The notes beneath the pieces were generated by a model. It had not been told where the DNA came from and ran no database searches. It worked only from the letters and a program-made list of their open reading frames with translations. Positions 32,478 through 43,250 of a stretch of 64,000 nucleotides of DNA are shown piece by piece. This DNA comes from Taudactylus pleione (Eukaryota > Chordata > Amphibia > Anura > Myobatrachidae): contig JAUIMM010000015.1 of assembly GCA_031769625.1 (NCBI GenBank), positions 31,321,501 through 31,385,500 on the forward strand. The letters run 5' to 3'. Position 1 is the first letter of the stretch. Every line of letters starts with the position of its first letter. Both the position numbers and the translations under genes were made by a program.

Positions 32478-32566
32478 ACCCAGTACTAGAGTTCTGTAGT
32501 TTGTAATGTCTAAGCTTCTGTCAAACAATCATCGGCCGGTGATACAAACATACCATACGGTACATT

Positions 32567-32757
32567 GGAAAGTGACACCTGGTGGGCAAAATGTTGTATT
32601 ACACGTAATGAAATCACACGCATGCGCTATGTAGTTTAGGAAAAGTGACACCTGGTGGGCAAAATGTTGTATTACACTTAATGAAATCAGACGCATGTGC
32701 TATGTAGTTTAGGAAAAGTGACATCTGGTGGGCAAAATGTTGTATTACACATAATGA
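32567..32757 (+). repeat. 72-bp tandem repeat, 2.7 copies
   Basis: The unit starts GGAAAGTGACACCTGGTGGG and contains AAAATGTTGTATTACAC; copies start at about 32567, 32639 and 32711. It lies about 110 bp from the right end of the 6.39-kb element and contains no heptamer scars. Confidence 0.9.
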
Positions 32758-32870
32758 CTTTTTTCACTAATAAACTTTCTTTGTGGCGCGACTCATGGCG
32801 TGGTGTGTGGTGCGCCATGCGTGGCGTGAGAGATAGCGCTGTGATGCCACGTTATAGCTGGGCACATCAG

Positions 32871-35800
32871 TATATGCGCCTGCTCTATGTCAGGAGATGA
32901 GGCTCACCAGCAGTGGCTGTAGTATAATCAGTAGTATATGCGCCTGTTCTATGTCAGGAGATGAGGCTCACCAGTGGTGGCTGTGGTATAATCAGTAGTA
33001 CATGCTCCCGTTCTATGTCAGGAGATGAGGCTCACCAGTGGTGGCTGTGGTATAATCAGTGGTATATGTGCCTGTTCTATGTCAGGAGATGAGGCTCACC
33101 AGTGGTGGCTGTAGTATAATCAGTGGTATATGCGCCTGTTCTACGTCAGGAGATGAGGCTCACCAGTGGTGGCTGTGGTATAATCAGTAGTACATGCACC
33201 TGTTCTATGTCAGGAGATGAGGCTTACCAGCAGTGGCTGTGGCATAATCAGTAGTATATGCGCCTGTTCTATGTCAGCAGGTGAGGCTCACCAGTGGTGG
33301 CTGTGGTATAATCAGTAGTACATGCTCCCGTTCTATGTCAGGAGATGAGGCTCACCAGTGGTGGCTGTAGTATAATCAGTAGTATATGCGCCTGTTCTAT
33401 GTCAGGAGATGAGGCTCACCAGCAGTGGCTGTAGTATAATCAGTAGTATAAGCGCCTGTCCTATGTCAGGAGATGAGGCTCACCAGTGGTGGCTGTAGTA
33501 TAATCAGTGGTATATGCGCCTGTTCTATGTCAGGAGATGAGGCTCACCAGCAGTGGCTGTAGTATAATCAGTAGTATAAGCGCCTGTCCTATGTCAGGAG
33601 ATGAGGCTCACCAGTGGTGGCTGTGGTATAATCAGTAGTACATGCGCCTGTTCTATGTCAGGAGATGAGGCTTACCAGTGGTGGCTGTGGTATAATCAGT
33701 AGTATATGCGCCTGTTCTATGTCAGGAGATGAGGCTCACCAGTGGTGGCTGTGGTATAATCAGTAGTACATGCTCCCGTTCTATGTCAGGAGATGAGGCT
33801 CACCAGTGGTGGCTGTAGTATAATCAGTAGTATATGCACCTGTTCAATGTCAGGAGATGAGGCTCACCAGCAGTGGCTGTAGTATAATCAGTAGTATAAG
33901 CGCCTGTCCTATGTCAGGAGATGAGGCTCACCAGTGGTGGCTGTGGTATAATCAGTGGTATATGCGCCTGTTCTATGTCAGGAGATGAGGCTCACCAGTG
34001 GTGGCTGTGGTATAATCAGTAGTACATGCTCCCATTCTATGTCAGGAGATGAGGCTTACCAGCAGTGGCTGTGGTATAATCAGTAGTATATGCGCCTGTT
34101 CTTTGACAAGAGATGAGGCTCACCAGTGGTGGCTGTGGTATAATCAGTATTACATGCGCCTGTTCTATGTCAGGAGATGAGGCTTGCCAGCAGTGGCTGT
34201 GGTATAATCAGTAGTATATGCGCCTGTTCTATGTCAGGAGATGAGGCTCACCAGTGGTGGCTGTGGTATAATCAGTAGTACATGCTCCCGTTCTATGTCA
34301 GGAGATGAGGCTCACCAGTGGTGGCTGTAGTATAATCAGTAGTATATGCGCCTGTTCTATGTCAGGAGATGAGGCTCACCAGCAGTGGCTGTAATCTAAG
34401 CAGTAGTATATGCGCCTGTCCTATGTCAGGAGATGAGGCTCACCAGCAGTGGCTGTAGTATAATCAGTAGTATATGCACCTGTTCTGTGTCAGGAGATGA
34501 GGCTCACCAGTGGCGGCTGTAGTATAATCAGTAGTATATGCGCCTGTTCTATGTCAGGAGATGAGGCTCACCAGTGGTGGCTATAGTATAATCAGTAGTA
34601 TATGCACCTGTTCTATGTCAGGAGATGAGGCTCACCAGTGGTGGCTGTAGTATAATCAGTGGTATATGTGCCTGTTCTATGTCAGGAGATGAGGCTCACC
34701 AGTGGTGGCTGTAGTATAATCAGTAGTAAATGCGCCTGTTCTATGTCAGGAGATTAGGCTCATCTGTGGTGGCTGTAGTATAATCAGTAGTATATGCGCC
34801 TGTTGTAAGTCTGGAGATGAGGCTCACCAGTGGCGGCTGTAGTATAATCAGTGGTATATGTGCCTGTTCTATGTCAGGAGATGAGGCTCACCAGTGGCGG
34901 CTGTAGTATAATCAGTGGTATATGCGCCTGTTCTATGTCAGGAGATGAGGCTCACCAGCAGTGGCTGTAGTATAATCAGTAGTATATAAGCGCCTGTTTT
35001 AAGTCAGGAGATGAGACTCACCAGCAGTGGCTGTAGTATAATCAGTAGTATATGCGCCTGTTGTAAGTCAGGAAATGAGGCTCACCAGTAGTGGCTGTAG
35101 TATAATCAGTAGTATATGTGCCTGTTCTATGTCAGGAGATGAGGCTCAGCAGCAGTGGCTGTAGTATAATCAGTAGTATATGCGCCTGTTGTAAGTCAGG
35201 AAATGAGGCTCACCAGCAGTGGCTGTAGAATAATCAGTAGTATATGCGCCTGTTCTATGTCAGGAGATGAGGCTCACCAGTGGTGGCTGTGGTATAATCA
35301 GTAGTATATGCGCCTGTTCTATGTCAGGAGATGAGGCTCACCAGTGGCGGCTGTAGTATAATCAGTAGTATATGCGCCTGTTCTATGTCAGGAGATGAGG
35401 CTCACCAGTGGTGGCTGTAGTATAATCAGAAGTATTTGCGCCTGTTGTACGTCAGGAGATGAGGCTCACCAGTGGCGGCTGTAGTGTAATCAGTGGTATA
35501 TGTGCCTGTTCTATGTCAGGAGATGAGGCTCACCAGTGGCGGCTGTTGTATAATCAGTGGTATATGTGCCTGTTTTGTGTCAGGAGATGAGGCTCACCAG
35601 TGGTGGCTGTAGTATAATCAGTAGTATATGCGCCTGTTGTACGTCAGGAGATGAGGCTCACCAGTGGCGGCTGTAGTATTATCAGTGGTATATGTGCCTG
35701 TTCTATGTCAGGAGATGAGGCTCACCAGTGGCGGCTGTTGTATAATCAGTGGTATATGTGCCTGTTCTGTATCAGGAGATGAGGCTCACCAGTGGTGGCT

Positions 35801-36357
35801 GTAGTATAATCAGTAGTATATGTGCCTGTTCTATGTCAGGAGATGAGGCTCACCAGCAGTGGCTGTAGTATAATCAGTAGTATATGCGTCTGTTGTAAGT
35901 AGGGAAATGAGGCTCACCAGTGGTGGCTGTGGTATAATCAGTGGTATATAAGCGCCTGTTCTATGTCAGGAGATGAGGCTCACCAGTGGTGGCTGTAGTA
36001 TAATCAGTAGTATATGCGCCTGTTCTATGTCAGGAGATGAGGCTCACCAGTGGCGGCTGTGGTATAATCAGTAGTATATGCGCCTGTTCTATGTCAGGAG
36101 ATGAGGCTCACCAGTGGTGGCTGTGGTATAATCAGTAGTATATGCGCCTGTTCTATTTCAGGAGATGAGGCTCACCAGTGGTGGTTGTAGTATAATCAGT
36201 AGTATATTCACCTGTTCTATGTCAGGAGATGAGGCTCACCAGTGATGGCTGTAGTATAATCAGTAGTATATGCGCCTGTTCTATGTCAGGAGATGAGGTT
36301 CACCAGTGGTGGCTGTAGTATAATCCATAGTATATGTGCCTGTTCTATGTCAGGAGA
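32871..36357 (+). repeat. 64-bp satellite, main block, about 54 copies
   Basis: Same unit as 26215-26480. Most copies differ at a few recurrent sites (GTGGTGG/GCAGTGG/GTGGCGG; GTAGTA/GTGGTA; CGCC/TGCC/CTCCC). The CTCCC variant recurs at intervals that are multiples of 64 (about 320, 448, 256 bp), hinting at segmental amplification. There are no open frames and no scars of the TACTGTA type. The array ends in CAGGAGATGTTAAAAG. Confidence 0.95.
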
Positions 36358-36432
36358 TGTTAAAAGTAACGGAAAAGTCAAGTAGGATTAGGAAATTTGA
36401 TTTAGCTGTCTGTAGGTCAATGAACACGTAGG

Positions 36433-36640
36433 GCCTGATTCAGCGTGCACTACTGATCGCAGATTCACAATTATTGGGAATCAGTGCTTTAACAGGACCC
36501 ATTCTGTGTATGTGCAGAACGGATTCTGCGTGATTGACAGGAAGAGGCATTTACAGGGTGGTGCAGGGCCGTCAATGGCCTGCTTTCCAAGAAACAGGGC
36601 ATGTCAGACATTTAATGTGACACAAGTTGCTCATCTTGAA
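36433..36640 (+). mobile_element. GGGCCTGATTCAG-type MITE fragment
   Basis: GGGCCTGATTCAGCGTGCAC followed by GTGCAGAACGGATTCTGCGTGATTGACAG, the subfamily seen at 7.46 and 63.7 kb. The right end is lost, perhaps to the mariner fragment that follows. Confidence 0.6.
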
Positions 36641-36644
36641 TGTC

Positions 36645-36880
36645 AGTCTTGAAGTTATCAAAGGCAGCGCACCAAACCTGTTTATGTGACATGACACTAT
36701 AACCGTATACCTCGACAAGTTGGCAATGAATTTTAGCTGCTGATGTGCCCTTTAGACGCAGAACCTGATCACACTACACACCTCAATGTTTGACCATGTT
36801 TCCGCAATCCCCGCCTTCTTACAGCTAATGTTGGAACAGTATGACTGATATAAGGCACAGTCTAATGACCATGAGGGGCA
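36645..36880 (-). pseudogene. Mariner transposase N-terminal fragment, second copy
   Basis: The stretch from about 36658 (TTATCAAAGGCAGCGCACC) to ATGACCATGAGGGG at 36877 is homologous to 6493-6715. It covers the N-terminal helix-turn-helix region and 5' UTR of the same mariner family. Reading frames are interrupted and no catalytic region follows. Confidence 0.75.
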
Positions 36881-36884
36881 GGCA

Positions 36885-37256
36885 CACATGGAGAGACAGC
36901 TCAGCCAGTTGCGAGGCAATCAGAACTCGCAGACTGGCAGCCAATCAGCAGTGGCGGCTCCTGATTGGCTACTAGTCTGTGAGCTCCGATTGGCTCGCGA
37001 CCGGTGCCAGATTCAAATTGTGTCGGCGCTGTCTGTCTTTGCCTGCTGGTGTGCCAGCTGTAATTGGTGGCCCGACACCAAATCCACACCTGCTAGTTGC
37101 TGATGGCACACAGGGGGAGGCAAGAGGCTGCTGGAGGGACACAGAGAGGTGAGTTACTGGGAGGAGCAAAATGTGTAAGGGGCCCTACTATTGTGTGGAA
37201 TAATGTGTTATATGGCACACTACTATTATGTGACATAATCTGTGTAAGGGGCATTA
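36885..37256 (+). mobile_element. Interspersed repeat related to 62.2-62.6 kb
   Basis: GAACTCGCAGACTGGCAGCC, GTGAGCTCCGATTGG and CAGCTGTAATTGGTGG correspond to inverted blocks at 62.26-62.42 kb. It runs into GTGTAAGGGGC..TACTATTGTG modules, as the 62-kb copy does in reverse, so both are copies of one non-coding element with a minisatellite tail. Confidence 0.6.
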
Positions 37257-37264
37257 CTGTGTAG

Positions 37265-37952
37265 CAGTGTTAATTTTGTCGATAAAAATGTTGACTAAAA
37301 GTAATTGTCAATGCAATTTTTTTTGAGGACTAAATTGTAACAATGAGGATAATATAAATGTTTTTATGACAATATCAGTGTTCAATTTTAAATAAGCGAC
37401 TAAGACTAAAACTAAATTTAAAATCCCTGTCAAAATTAACACCAATACTGCATATACTACTTTCTATTTTTGAAGTGGGGCTATTTTATATTTTTAAAGA
37501 ACAAGTATGTGATCTAGATATTTGCAGAAAATAAATATGACCTGTGTGAAGGAAATATGATTGTGTATTGCACTTGTTCTAACTAATATAAGTTATTAAT
37601 CTGTATATGTTATATGGGAGGAGTTCTACGGTAACTCTATATGTAACACTCTCACTCAGCCTACTGAGCCTAGATTACTAAACACAAAGGGATGCTGACA
37701 TCAGGTTCTCAAGGAGAATTTTAGAGAAAAGTTCTTCAGTAAAATCCATTACAGTATCATTAAACTGTTTGCAAATTTGATGACTAAAACATTGACTAAA
37801 ATGAAACTAAAATAAAAACTGAGATCCACTGATTAAATCTTGACTAAAACAAAGTAAAAAAAGTGAGACTAAAATGTGACTGTAAACTAACAATTTTAAA
37901 TAAGCGACTAAGGCTAAAACTAAATTTAAAATCCTTGTGAAAATTGAAACTG
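37265..37952. mobile_element. hAT non-autonomous element (CAGTGTTAATTTT ends)
   Basis: A perfect 8-bp duplication CTGTGTAG (37257-37264, 37953-37960) flanks CAGTGTTAATTTTGTC and, in reverse complement, CAGTTTCAATTTTC. An internal repeat of AAATAAGCGACTAAGRCTAAA occurs at about 37390 and 37900. It has no coding capacity. Confidence 0.9.
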
Positions 37953-37962
37953 CTGTGTAGTC

Positions 37963-38306
37963 TTAAGGTGGGTATCCACTACCCAATTAAACAGAGCGAT
38001 TGAACAATAATGACATCATCATCATTCAATCGTTTGTTAATCGGGCACAAATCGGGCAGCTTAATGTCAAAAAACGACCAGCGATGTGCTCTCCCGCTGG
38101 TTGTTTTTGACATCTACCATCGCCCAAACATGCTGGTCAATCTGCCGATAACGACAGTTTGGCCATGTTCGGGGAGAGGGAGGGTGCCTACACTGAACGA
38201 CTGATCATTCAGTGTAGGTACAGCACAGACTGTGAAACCACTACACGATTACAATGTCGTAATTGTGCAGTCTTTTCACAATCTGCTAGTGGATGTGCCC
38301 CATAAG
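37963..38306. mobile_element. Foldback MITE related to the TTAA element at 8.2 kb
   Basis: TTAAGGTGGGTATCCACTACC at the left (37963) pairs with a right end whose complement reads TTATGGGGCACATCCACTAG. An inner pair CTGAACG..TTCAGTGTAGG is similar to TGAATGACGTTCAGTG at 8.4 kb. It lies immediately after the hAT duplication. Confidence 0.65.
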
Positions 38307-38440
38307 GGACATTCGGTGAACCACCCAGGCAGCATCCACCCGGGTAGGTGGATCGTAGTTAGACAGCTCCTGCGAGGCAGCTGTCAACATGAAGGGCTTC
38401 CCAGCAGTCCTGCTTCGTCACCTACTATGTGCGGCCACGT

Positions 38441-39392
38441 CAGGGCTGGATTATAGGCAGGGCGGTCATCCTGGGTCCCCCTGGCTGGCTCCCGTGTCCC
38501 GGCAGCATCACCAATAATAATTTTATGAAATAATGCAGCGATTTGCTGGTGAGTAGGGGGCGGGACCTTATGCCCTTCGAAGTGCCCGCCCCTTTTAGGA
38601 AAGCTGGAACCTGAGGTAAGTGCTATCGAGAGAGCGTGCAGTGCACACACACACTACTTTCCTCCCTCTCAATCTCTTTCTTCCTCACTCCCTCCACTTC
38701 CCTCTCTGTTCCCTACTCCTGTCCCCCCCTCCCTCTCTCTTCTTTTATCTCAATCTCTGTCTCTCTCCATCTCTCTCACTTTCTCCCCCCTCTTTTACCC
38801 TGTCCCTTCCTCCCTCTCTCTTCTCCCTCACCCCTTTCCCACTTTTAGGGGTCTATTTGATGTTAATTATCAGGGTCCTGATAATTAACATTCTAATGCT
38901 ATGCGAGCGCGAGAGCAATTCATCATTGCTCCAGCGCGGAGACAGCTGATCTGAAAATCAGCTGTCTCCCCAAAGTGTGTCACTGCTCCTTTCAGAGGAG
39001 ACAAGTGCGCATGTGTGACCTACGGGTCACGCATACGCACAAAAGCGTATGGGGACAGCAGGCCATTCTGCAAGAGGAAGGTAAGAAGGAGATATCTGAT
39101 ATCTCCTGCTTTACCTTCTTGATGAATGGCCCAAATACCTAATTTCTACAATTGCAGGTGAAAATGTTAATTTTCCTCTGCTTTTGTAAAAATTAAGTGA
39201 CGATGAATAGGCCGCTATATATCTCACTCCCTGTCCCTTGTTCTCTCTCCCTCCCTCCACTTCTCTGTATCTCTCCCTTACTCTCTCCCCTCCCTCTCTT
39301 TCTCTCTCTCTCCCTTCCCCCTGGCAATTTTATTGACCGGGCCCCCCACAACTTAGTTGCCCGGGGCCCCCACAAGTCTTAATCCAGCCCTG
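38441..39392. mobile_element. hAT non-autonomous element (CAGGGCTGGATTA ends)
   Basis: CAGGGCTGGATTATAGG at the left and CTTAATCCAGCCCTG at the right are inverted, with duplication GGCCACGT/GTCCACGT (38433-38440, 39393-39400; one mismatch). A polypyrimidine CTCCCTCT tract (38660-38845 and 39216-39325) forms the middle and is split by a nested MITE. Confidence 0.9.
38850..39215. mobile_element. MITE nested in the polypyrimidine tract
   Basis: GGGGTCTATTTGATGTTAAT at the left and GATGAATAGGCC at the right, with an internal CAGCTGATCTGAAAATCAGCTG hairpin centre and AGATATCTGATATCT. The pyrimidine tract resumes directly after it. Confidence 0.6.
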
Positions 39393-39400
39393 GTCCACGT

Positions 39401-39714
39401 CATTACTTAGTGACGTGGCTGGCTATGAGATGTGCGGTGGGGGCTGGGCCCGGAAGTAATCTGGAAGGAATGGCTGGACAGCATTTTGACGGCTTCTGTG
39501 AGCTGCCTGCAGGATTGCCCAGTGGCACCATGCTGAGGACATGGTGGAGTCACTGGAGTGTCACGTGCGGCCGCGGTGATGTCATGACGCAGCCAGACAA
39601 TGGATGAAAAGCGCGACGCGGCTGAGAAGCTGACTCAATGGATCGGATGCCATCTTTGGACACCTCATGATCTGCTGACAGACACCATCTGCAGATGCCA
39701 GGGTATTACTATGA
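39401..39714. other. No recognisable feature
   Basis: GC-rich sequence right of the hAT. The 65-residue frame at 39410-39607 has no recognisable motif. Confidence 0.35.
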
Positions 39715-40090
39715 GTGGCATAATATGTTTTATGAGGCATTATTGTGTGTGTCATAATGTGTAAGGGGCATTACTGTTTAGCATAATGGATAAGGGGCAC
39801 TACTACTGCATGGCATAATGTATAAGGGGCACTACTACTGTGTGGCATAACGTGAATGGGCTCTGGGTGGCATAATGTGAATGGGCTCTACTTTGTGGTG
39901 TAATGTGAATAAGGGACACTACTGTGTGACGTAACATGAAAAAGAGACACTACTGTGTGATGTAACGTGAATAAGGGACACTACTGTGCAGTGTAGTGTG
40001 ACGAAGGGACACTACCGTGTGGTGTACTGGGACGAAGGGACACTACTGTGTGATGTTACCTGACTATGGGGCACTACTGTGTGATGTAAT
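39715..40090 (+). repeat. Minisatellite (GGCATAATGTG..AGGGGCACTACTGTGT)
   Basis: About twelve degenerate units of 28-35 bp. It is the same module as in 405-1745 and 61.2-62.2 kb. The last units drift to TGACGTAACATGAA-type sequence. Confidence 0.8.
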
Positions 40091-40345
40091 GTGATTGCTG
40101 ACTCTCTGCTGCTTATCTTGAGCGTTATGATCGCTAATGCAGTGTATACTTGTTCTGTATTCTGTTGTACTGGTTTCTTTTTCACTTATTTGTTTATGTA
40201 CTTTGTAAGGTGCTGCAGAACACATATGGCGACATAGTAAATTTGTGAGATGAAAAACGGAAAAATCACCTGAGATTCGGCGATGCAAATCGAGATTAAA
40301 AAACTAAACTCGACCAAACTCGAATCTTCATAAATTTAGCCCTTG

Positions 40346-40540
40346 GGGGTAAATTTACTAAAGTGAGGGTTTGTAGAAGTGTGTTTTAGAAGAGATGTTG
40401 CCCACAACAACCAATCAGATTCTAGCTATTATCTTCTAGAAGGTGCTAGTAAAATGTTAAGTAGAATCTGATTGGTTGGTATGGGCAACATCTCTTCTAA
40501 AACTCACTTCTCAAAACTCTCACTTTTGTAAATTTACCCC
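40346..40540. mobile_element. MITE with GGGGTAAATTTAC ends (scar-free sister copy)
   Basis: GGGGGTAAATTTACTAAAGT to AATTTACCCC with the GTTGCCCACAACAACCAATC and GATTGGTTGGTATGGGCAAC inverted pair. It has no TACTGTA or TACAGTA and serves as the comparison for 30201-30404. Confidence 0.9.
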
Positions 40541-40854
40541 TAAGTGTCATTTGATTTAATCTAGTTCAGAGAGGGCCATCAACATTGCTACTATATGCCA
40601 CTTTATCAGGGATCTGATAGAGAATGCTTTAGCTATTGCAACTTATGTATCCAGTAAAATGCTGGCTAAATGTCTGATTTTTCCATGCACAGAGTCTTTT
40701 CTTACAGGAATGTGGACTAGTCTGGAACACATTTTATTTGATGATTTATTTGTTGAATGTCTTTGCACAACCTTCCATGTTTTTTCATTGAAGGACAAAC
40801 ATAAAATATTGTGCATGCTCATGTTATATCCTGTGATGAAAGGCAGTCTCGATC
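40541..40854. other. No recognisable feature
   Basis: AT-rich sequence. An open frame begins at 40659 and runs into the CCCTAA array, without a recognisable motif. Confidence 0.35.
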
Positions 40855-41245
40855 GAGGGGGGCTGTTGGAAGTGAATCAGTATTGGGAATCTAATCCCGA
40901 CAGCGGCAACCCGACAGAGGAGGAAATCCCGATCGTCCTTAAGGACCTAATTCTACCCCCTAACTCTAACCCTCCTTTAGGGTGCCTAACCCTAACCTCC
41001 CCCCCAAGTGTCTAACCCACCTCTAAGTGACTAAACCTAAACCCCCTTCCCCGCTTCCTGAACCTAACCCTCCCGGGTGGCGGGTGCCTAAGCCTAACCT
41101 CCCCCAAGGGTGCCTAATCCTAACCCCCCCTTCCCCTAGCCTAACCCTAACCTCCTGGGGGGGTGCCTAACCCTAAGTCCCCCCCGGGAGCCCCTAACTT
41201 AACCTGCCCCCCTGCGGCTGTTCGCGCCCGGCGCCCGGCTTAACT
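40855..41245 (+). repeat. Telomere-like CCCTAA array, second copy
   Basis: CCCGACAG..GGAAATCCCGATCGTC followed by CCTAACCCTAACC modules and TCCCCCCCGGGAG spacers parallels 9545-9870 of the hAT element. The hAT termini are not visible here, so this is a fragment of the same family. Confidence 0.75.
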
Positions 41246-41982
41246 TCGATTGGACGGTGTATTTCTAGGAACTGCTCTTTGTTAATTGTGAATGTACATT
41301 TCCAATAGAGCAAGAAATAAGGGAAGTGGTAACCAGGGTCCTATACAGAGCTGAAAGGCATTGAACAATCAAATGGGAGGTTTATAATTATTGTTGACCT
41401 CAATTCAGCTACAATCATAACTAATTACTATGTTGCACTCATTGTCAGCTACTTTCAAAGCAATTTATCTGTCAATCCTGAATTTATAGGATGCCTTCAA
41501 CCAGGCATTGAAGTGACATACAAGTAGAAAAAAATTGAAAGCAGGATCCATAAGTACAGAATGATTACAGACAATATATAAATTCACATGATATGATACA
41601 TAACTACAGTGAGCCAATAGAGAACAAAGTAGAGAACAAAGTAGAGAAGGCTCTACTCATAGGGGATATGGGTGGACAATGGGGAGATGAGGGCAGAGAC
41701 TGAAGAGTTAGGTGAGGGCGGTAATATTATATACAAAATACATACAAAATACAATTCTGTGTTTTATTGGAAAGCATATGGATTTCTGGGTCAGACTTGT
41801 GGCATCTTCGGGATGGTAAGTGAGTAGCTTTGCAATCAATCCTGATTATAGCTGTCATGACTTTGTTTTGTGGGACATAATTATATAAATGAGATAAAGT
41901 GGTGAGAGGTTGCATTTGCAAGGATTTTCCTGATTTGCAGGATGGAACAATGCCTTTTCCTACCTACTACTAGAATGCTCAG
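41246..41982. other. No recognisable feature
   Basis: AT-rich unique-looking sequence with a short AGTAGAGAACAA duplication at 41625-41650. Open frames are short and motif-free. Confidence 0.4.
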
Positions 41983-41990
41983 CCCAAGGC

Positions 41991-42174
41991 ATGGGTTCCC
42001 AAACTCTTTGCTCAAGGCACCCTAACAGTCCAGGTTTTAAGGATATCCATGCTTGACCACAGGTGACTTAAGTAGTAGCTCAGTCAATTTGGTCTAACCA
42101 TCTGTGCTCAACCATGGATTTCTCTAAAACCTAAACTGTTTGGGTGCCTTGAGAACCACATTTGAGAACCTCTG
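41991..42174. mobile_element. hAT-type foldback MITE (CAGGGGTTCCCAA family)
   Basis: ATGGGTTCCCAAACTC to GAGAACCTCTG, flanked by CCCAAGGC/CCCTAGGG (6 of 8). The palindromic body GGCACCCTAACAGTCCAGG/CCTAAACTGTTTGGGTGCC matches the better copy at 60028-60212. Confidence 0.8.
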
Positions 42175-42182
42175 CCCTAGGG

Positions 42183-42604
42183 AATTGGGAACCCCCAAAA
42201 TGGGGTCCCTCCTCCCTAAGGACAACCAACACTGGCCCAGAGCTCTTCACTGCAGTTCTGATGGACATCGGTAGCCCGCAATCAAATGATGGCTAGACTT
42301 TCACCATCAAAACTTTTGATGCAATGATAACTGACCATTGCATCAAAAGAACTCTATGGAGCACACATTGGGATGATTTGCACATGCGCAAAAAACATGT
42401 TTGCGCAATAGTTACCTGCATTTGTTCCCAAAGGTAAACAGCTTAATTTTGCTTTATGTTAACATTGAATAGCCATCTCTTACACACCATTTGATAGCGA
42501 CTGTCATTGGATAGCTGCCATCGTATGGTAAAAACACTGCCATCACAAGAAAATCATTGATGGTATTAAACCATAGAAATGTCCATTCCTACTACGCATC
42601 CCTG
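42183..42604. other. No recognisable feature
   Basis: Mixed sequence with short inverted pieces (ATGATGGCTAG.., TTGCATCAAAAG) but no terminus pair I can support. Confidence 0.35.
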
Positions 42605-42905
42605 TTGGTAAATTTACTAAAGTTCGATTTGGTATTCAATTTTACGAATCTATAAAATCAACTGAAATTTAATTTACTGTATAGTGAACTGCAAATTCCC
42701 TTAACAAATCTCACATTTACTAATATTTGATTTTGCACTTGATTTTCAAATTTAATTCGATTTTGGTCGATTTTAAGAAAGGATTTTGTTTTAAGTTTAT
42801 GAAATCCTTTTTAAAATCAAACCTCAAATCCCCATTAAAATCAAATGCAAAATATAATGCATAATCAAACTCAACTTCCTCATTACTTACTATTGGGCCA
42901 AATGT
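42605..42905. mobile_element. AT-rich foldback repeat (TAAATTTACTAAAGTTCGATTT)
   Basis: GTAAATTTACTAAAGTTCGA at the left with many AATCAAA/TTTGATT blocks and a weak inverted right end. It has the same vocabulary as 16140-16507. Confidence 0.5.
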
Positions 42906-43013
42906 ATCACATGCACACTAATTAACAGGGGAAAATTTGGAAACACTTGTGTACACTCTAGAAAAGTGAAAGTGATTTATAATTTCTTCATAACTATAAT
43001 ATGCTCACCTTAA

Positions 43014-43018
<5 letters not shown>

Positions 43019-43049
<31 letters not shown>
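43019..43049. repeat. (TA)n microsatellite
   Basis: About 15 TA units. It lies about 200 bp left of the Penelope left arm, whose distal right end also abuts a (TA)n run. Confidence 0.95.
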
Positions 43050-43052
<3 letters not shown>

Positions 43053-43250
43053 TAGCGAGAGATTACAGCGCCAACTGGGTATAGACCCTCCTAGACTGTG
43101 TTACAGTTACGTGTTATTTACCTTACACACATATATACTTCAACCCGACCAAGATTTATAAATGGTTATCATGCACTTCCCCAACAATATGGGTGTCAGC
43201 TCAACCAGTAAAAAACAATGTACCAGTGGTAATCTGCTACATATATAAAA

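Larger units (their letters stand above)
26481..32870. mobile_element. 6.39-kb TA-duplication element inserted in the satellite
   Basis: The satellite unit is cut within CAGTAG-TA-TATGCGCC; removing 26481-32870 and one TA restores it exactly. The left end CAGATCTGCCCAGCTAT and the reverse complement of the right end, CTGATGTGCCCAGCTAT, form a short inverted repeat, and both ends carry further GAGTCGCGCCA blocks about 30-80 bp in. No open frame over about 100 codons shows a recognisable domain, so it is non-autonomous. Contents: about 75 TACTGTA/TACAGTA heptamers, six Pol III-like units, three nested MITEs, subterminal CTGGGCA repeats and a 72-bp tandem repeat. The superfamily is unassigned. 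Confidence 0.75.

Noticed and set aside
32871..36357. CRISPR-like array
   Set aside because: Units are directly abutting 64-bp satellite monomers without unique spacers, and the context is a vertebrate genome.
40659..41015. Host exon with a 118-residue frame
   Set aside because: No recognisable domain, and the frame runs into a CCCTAA array.
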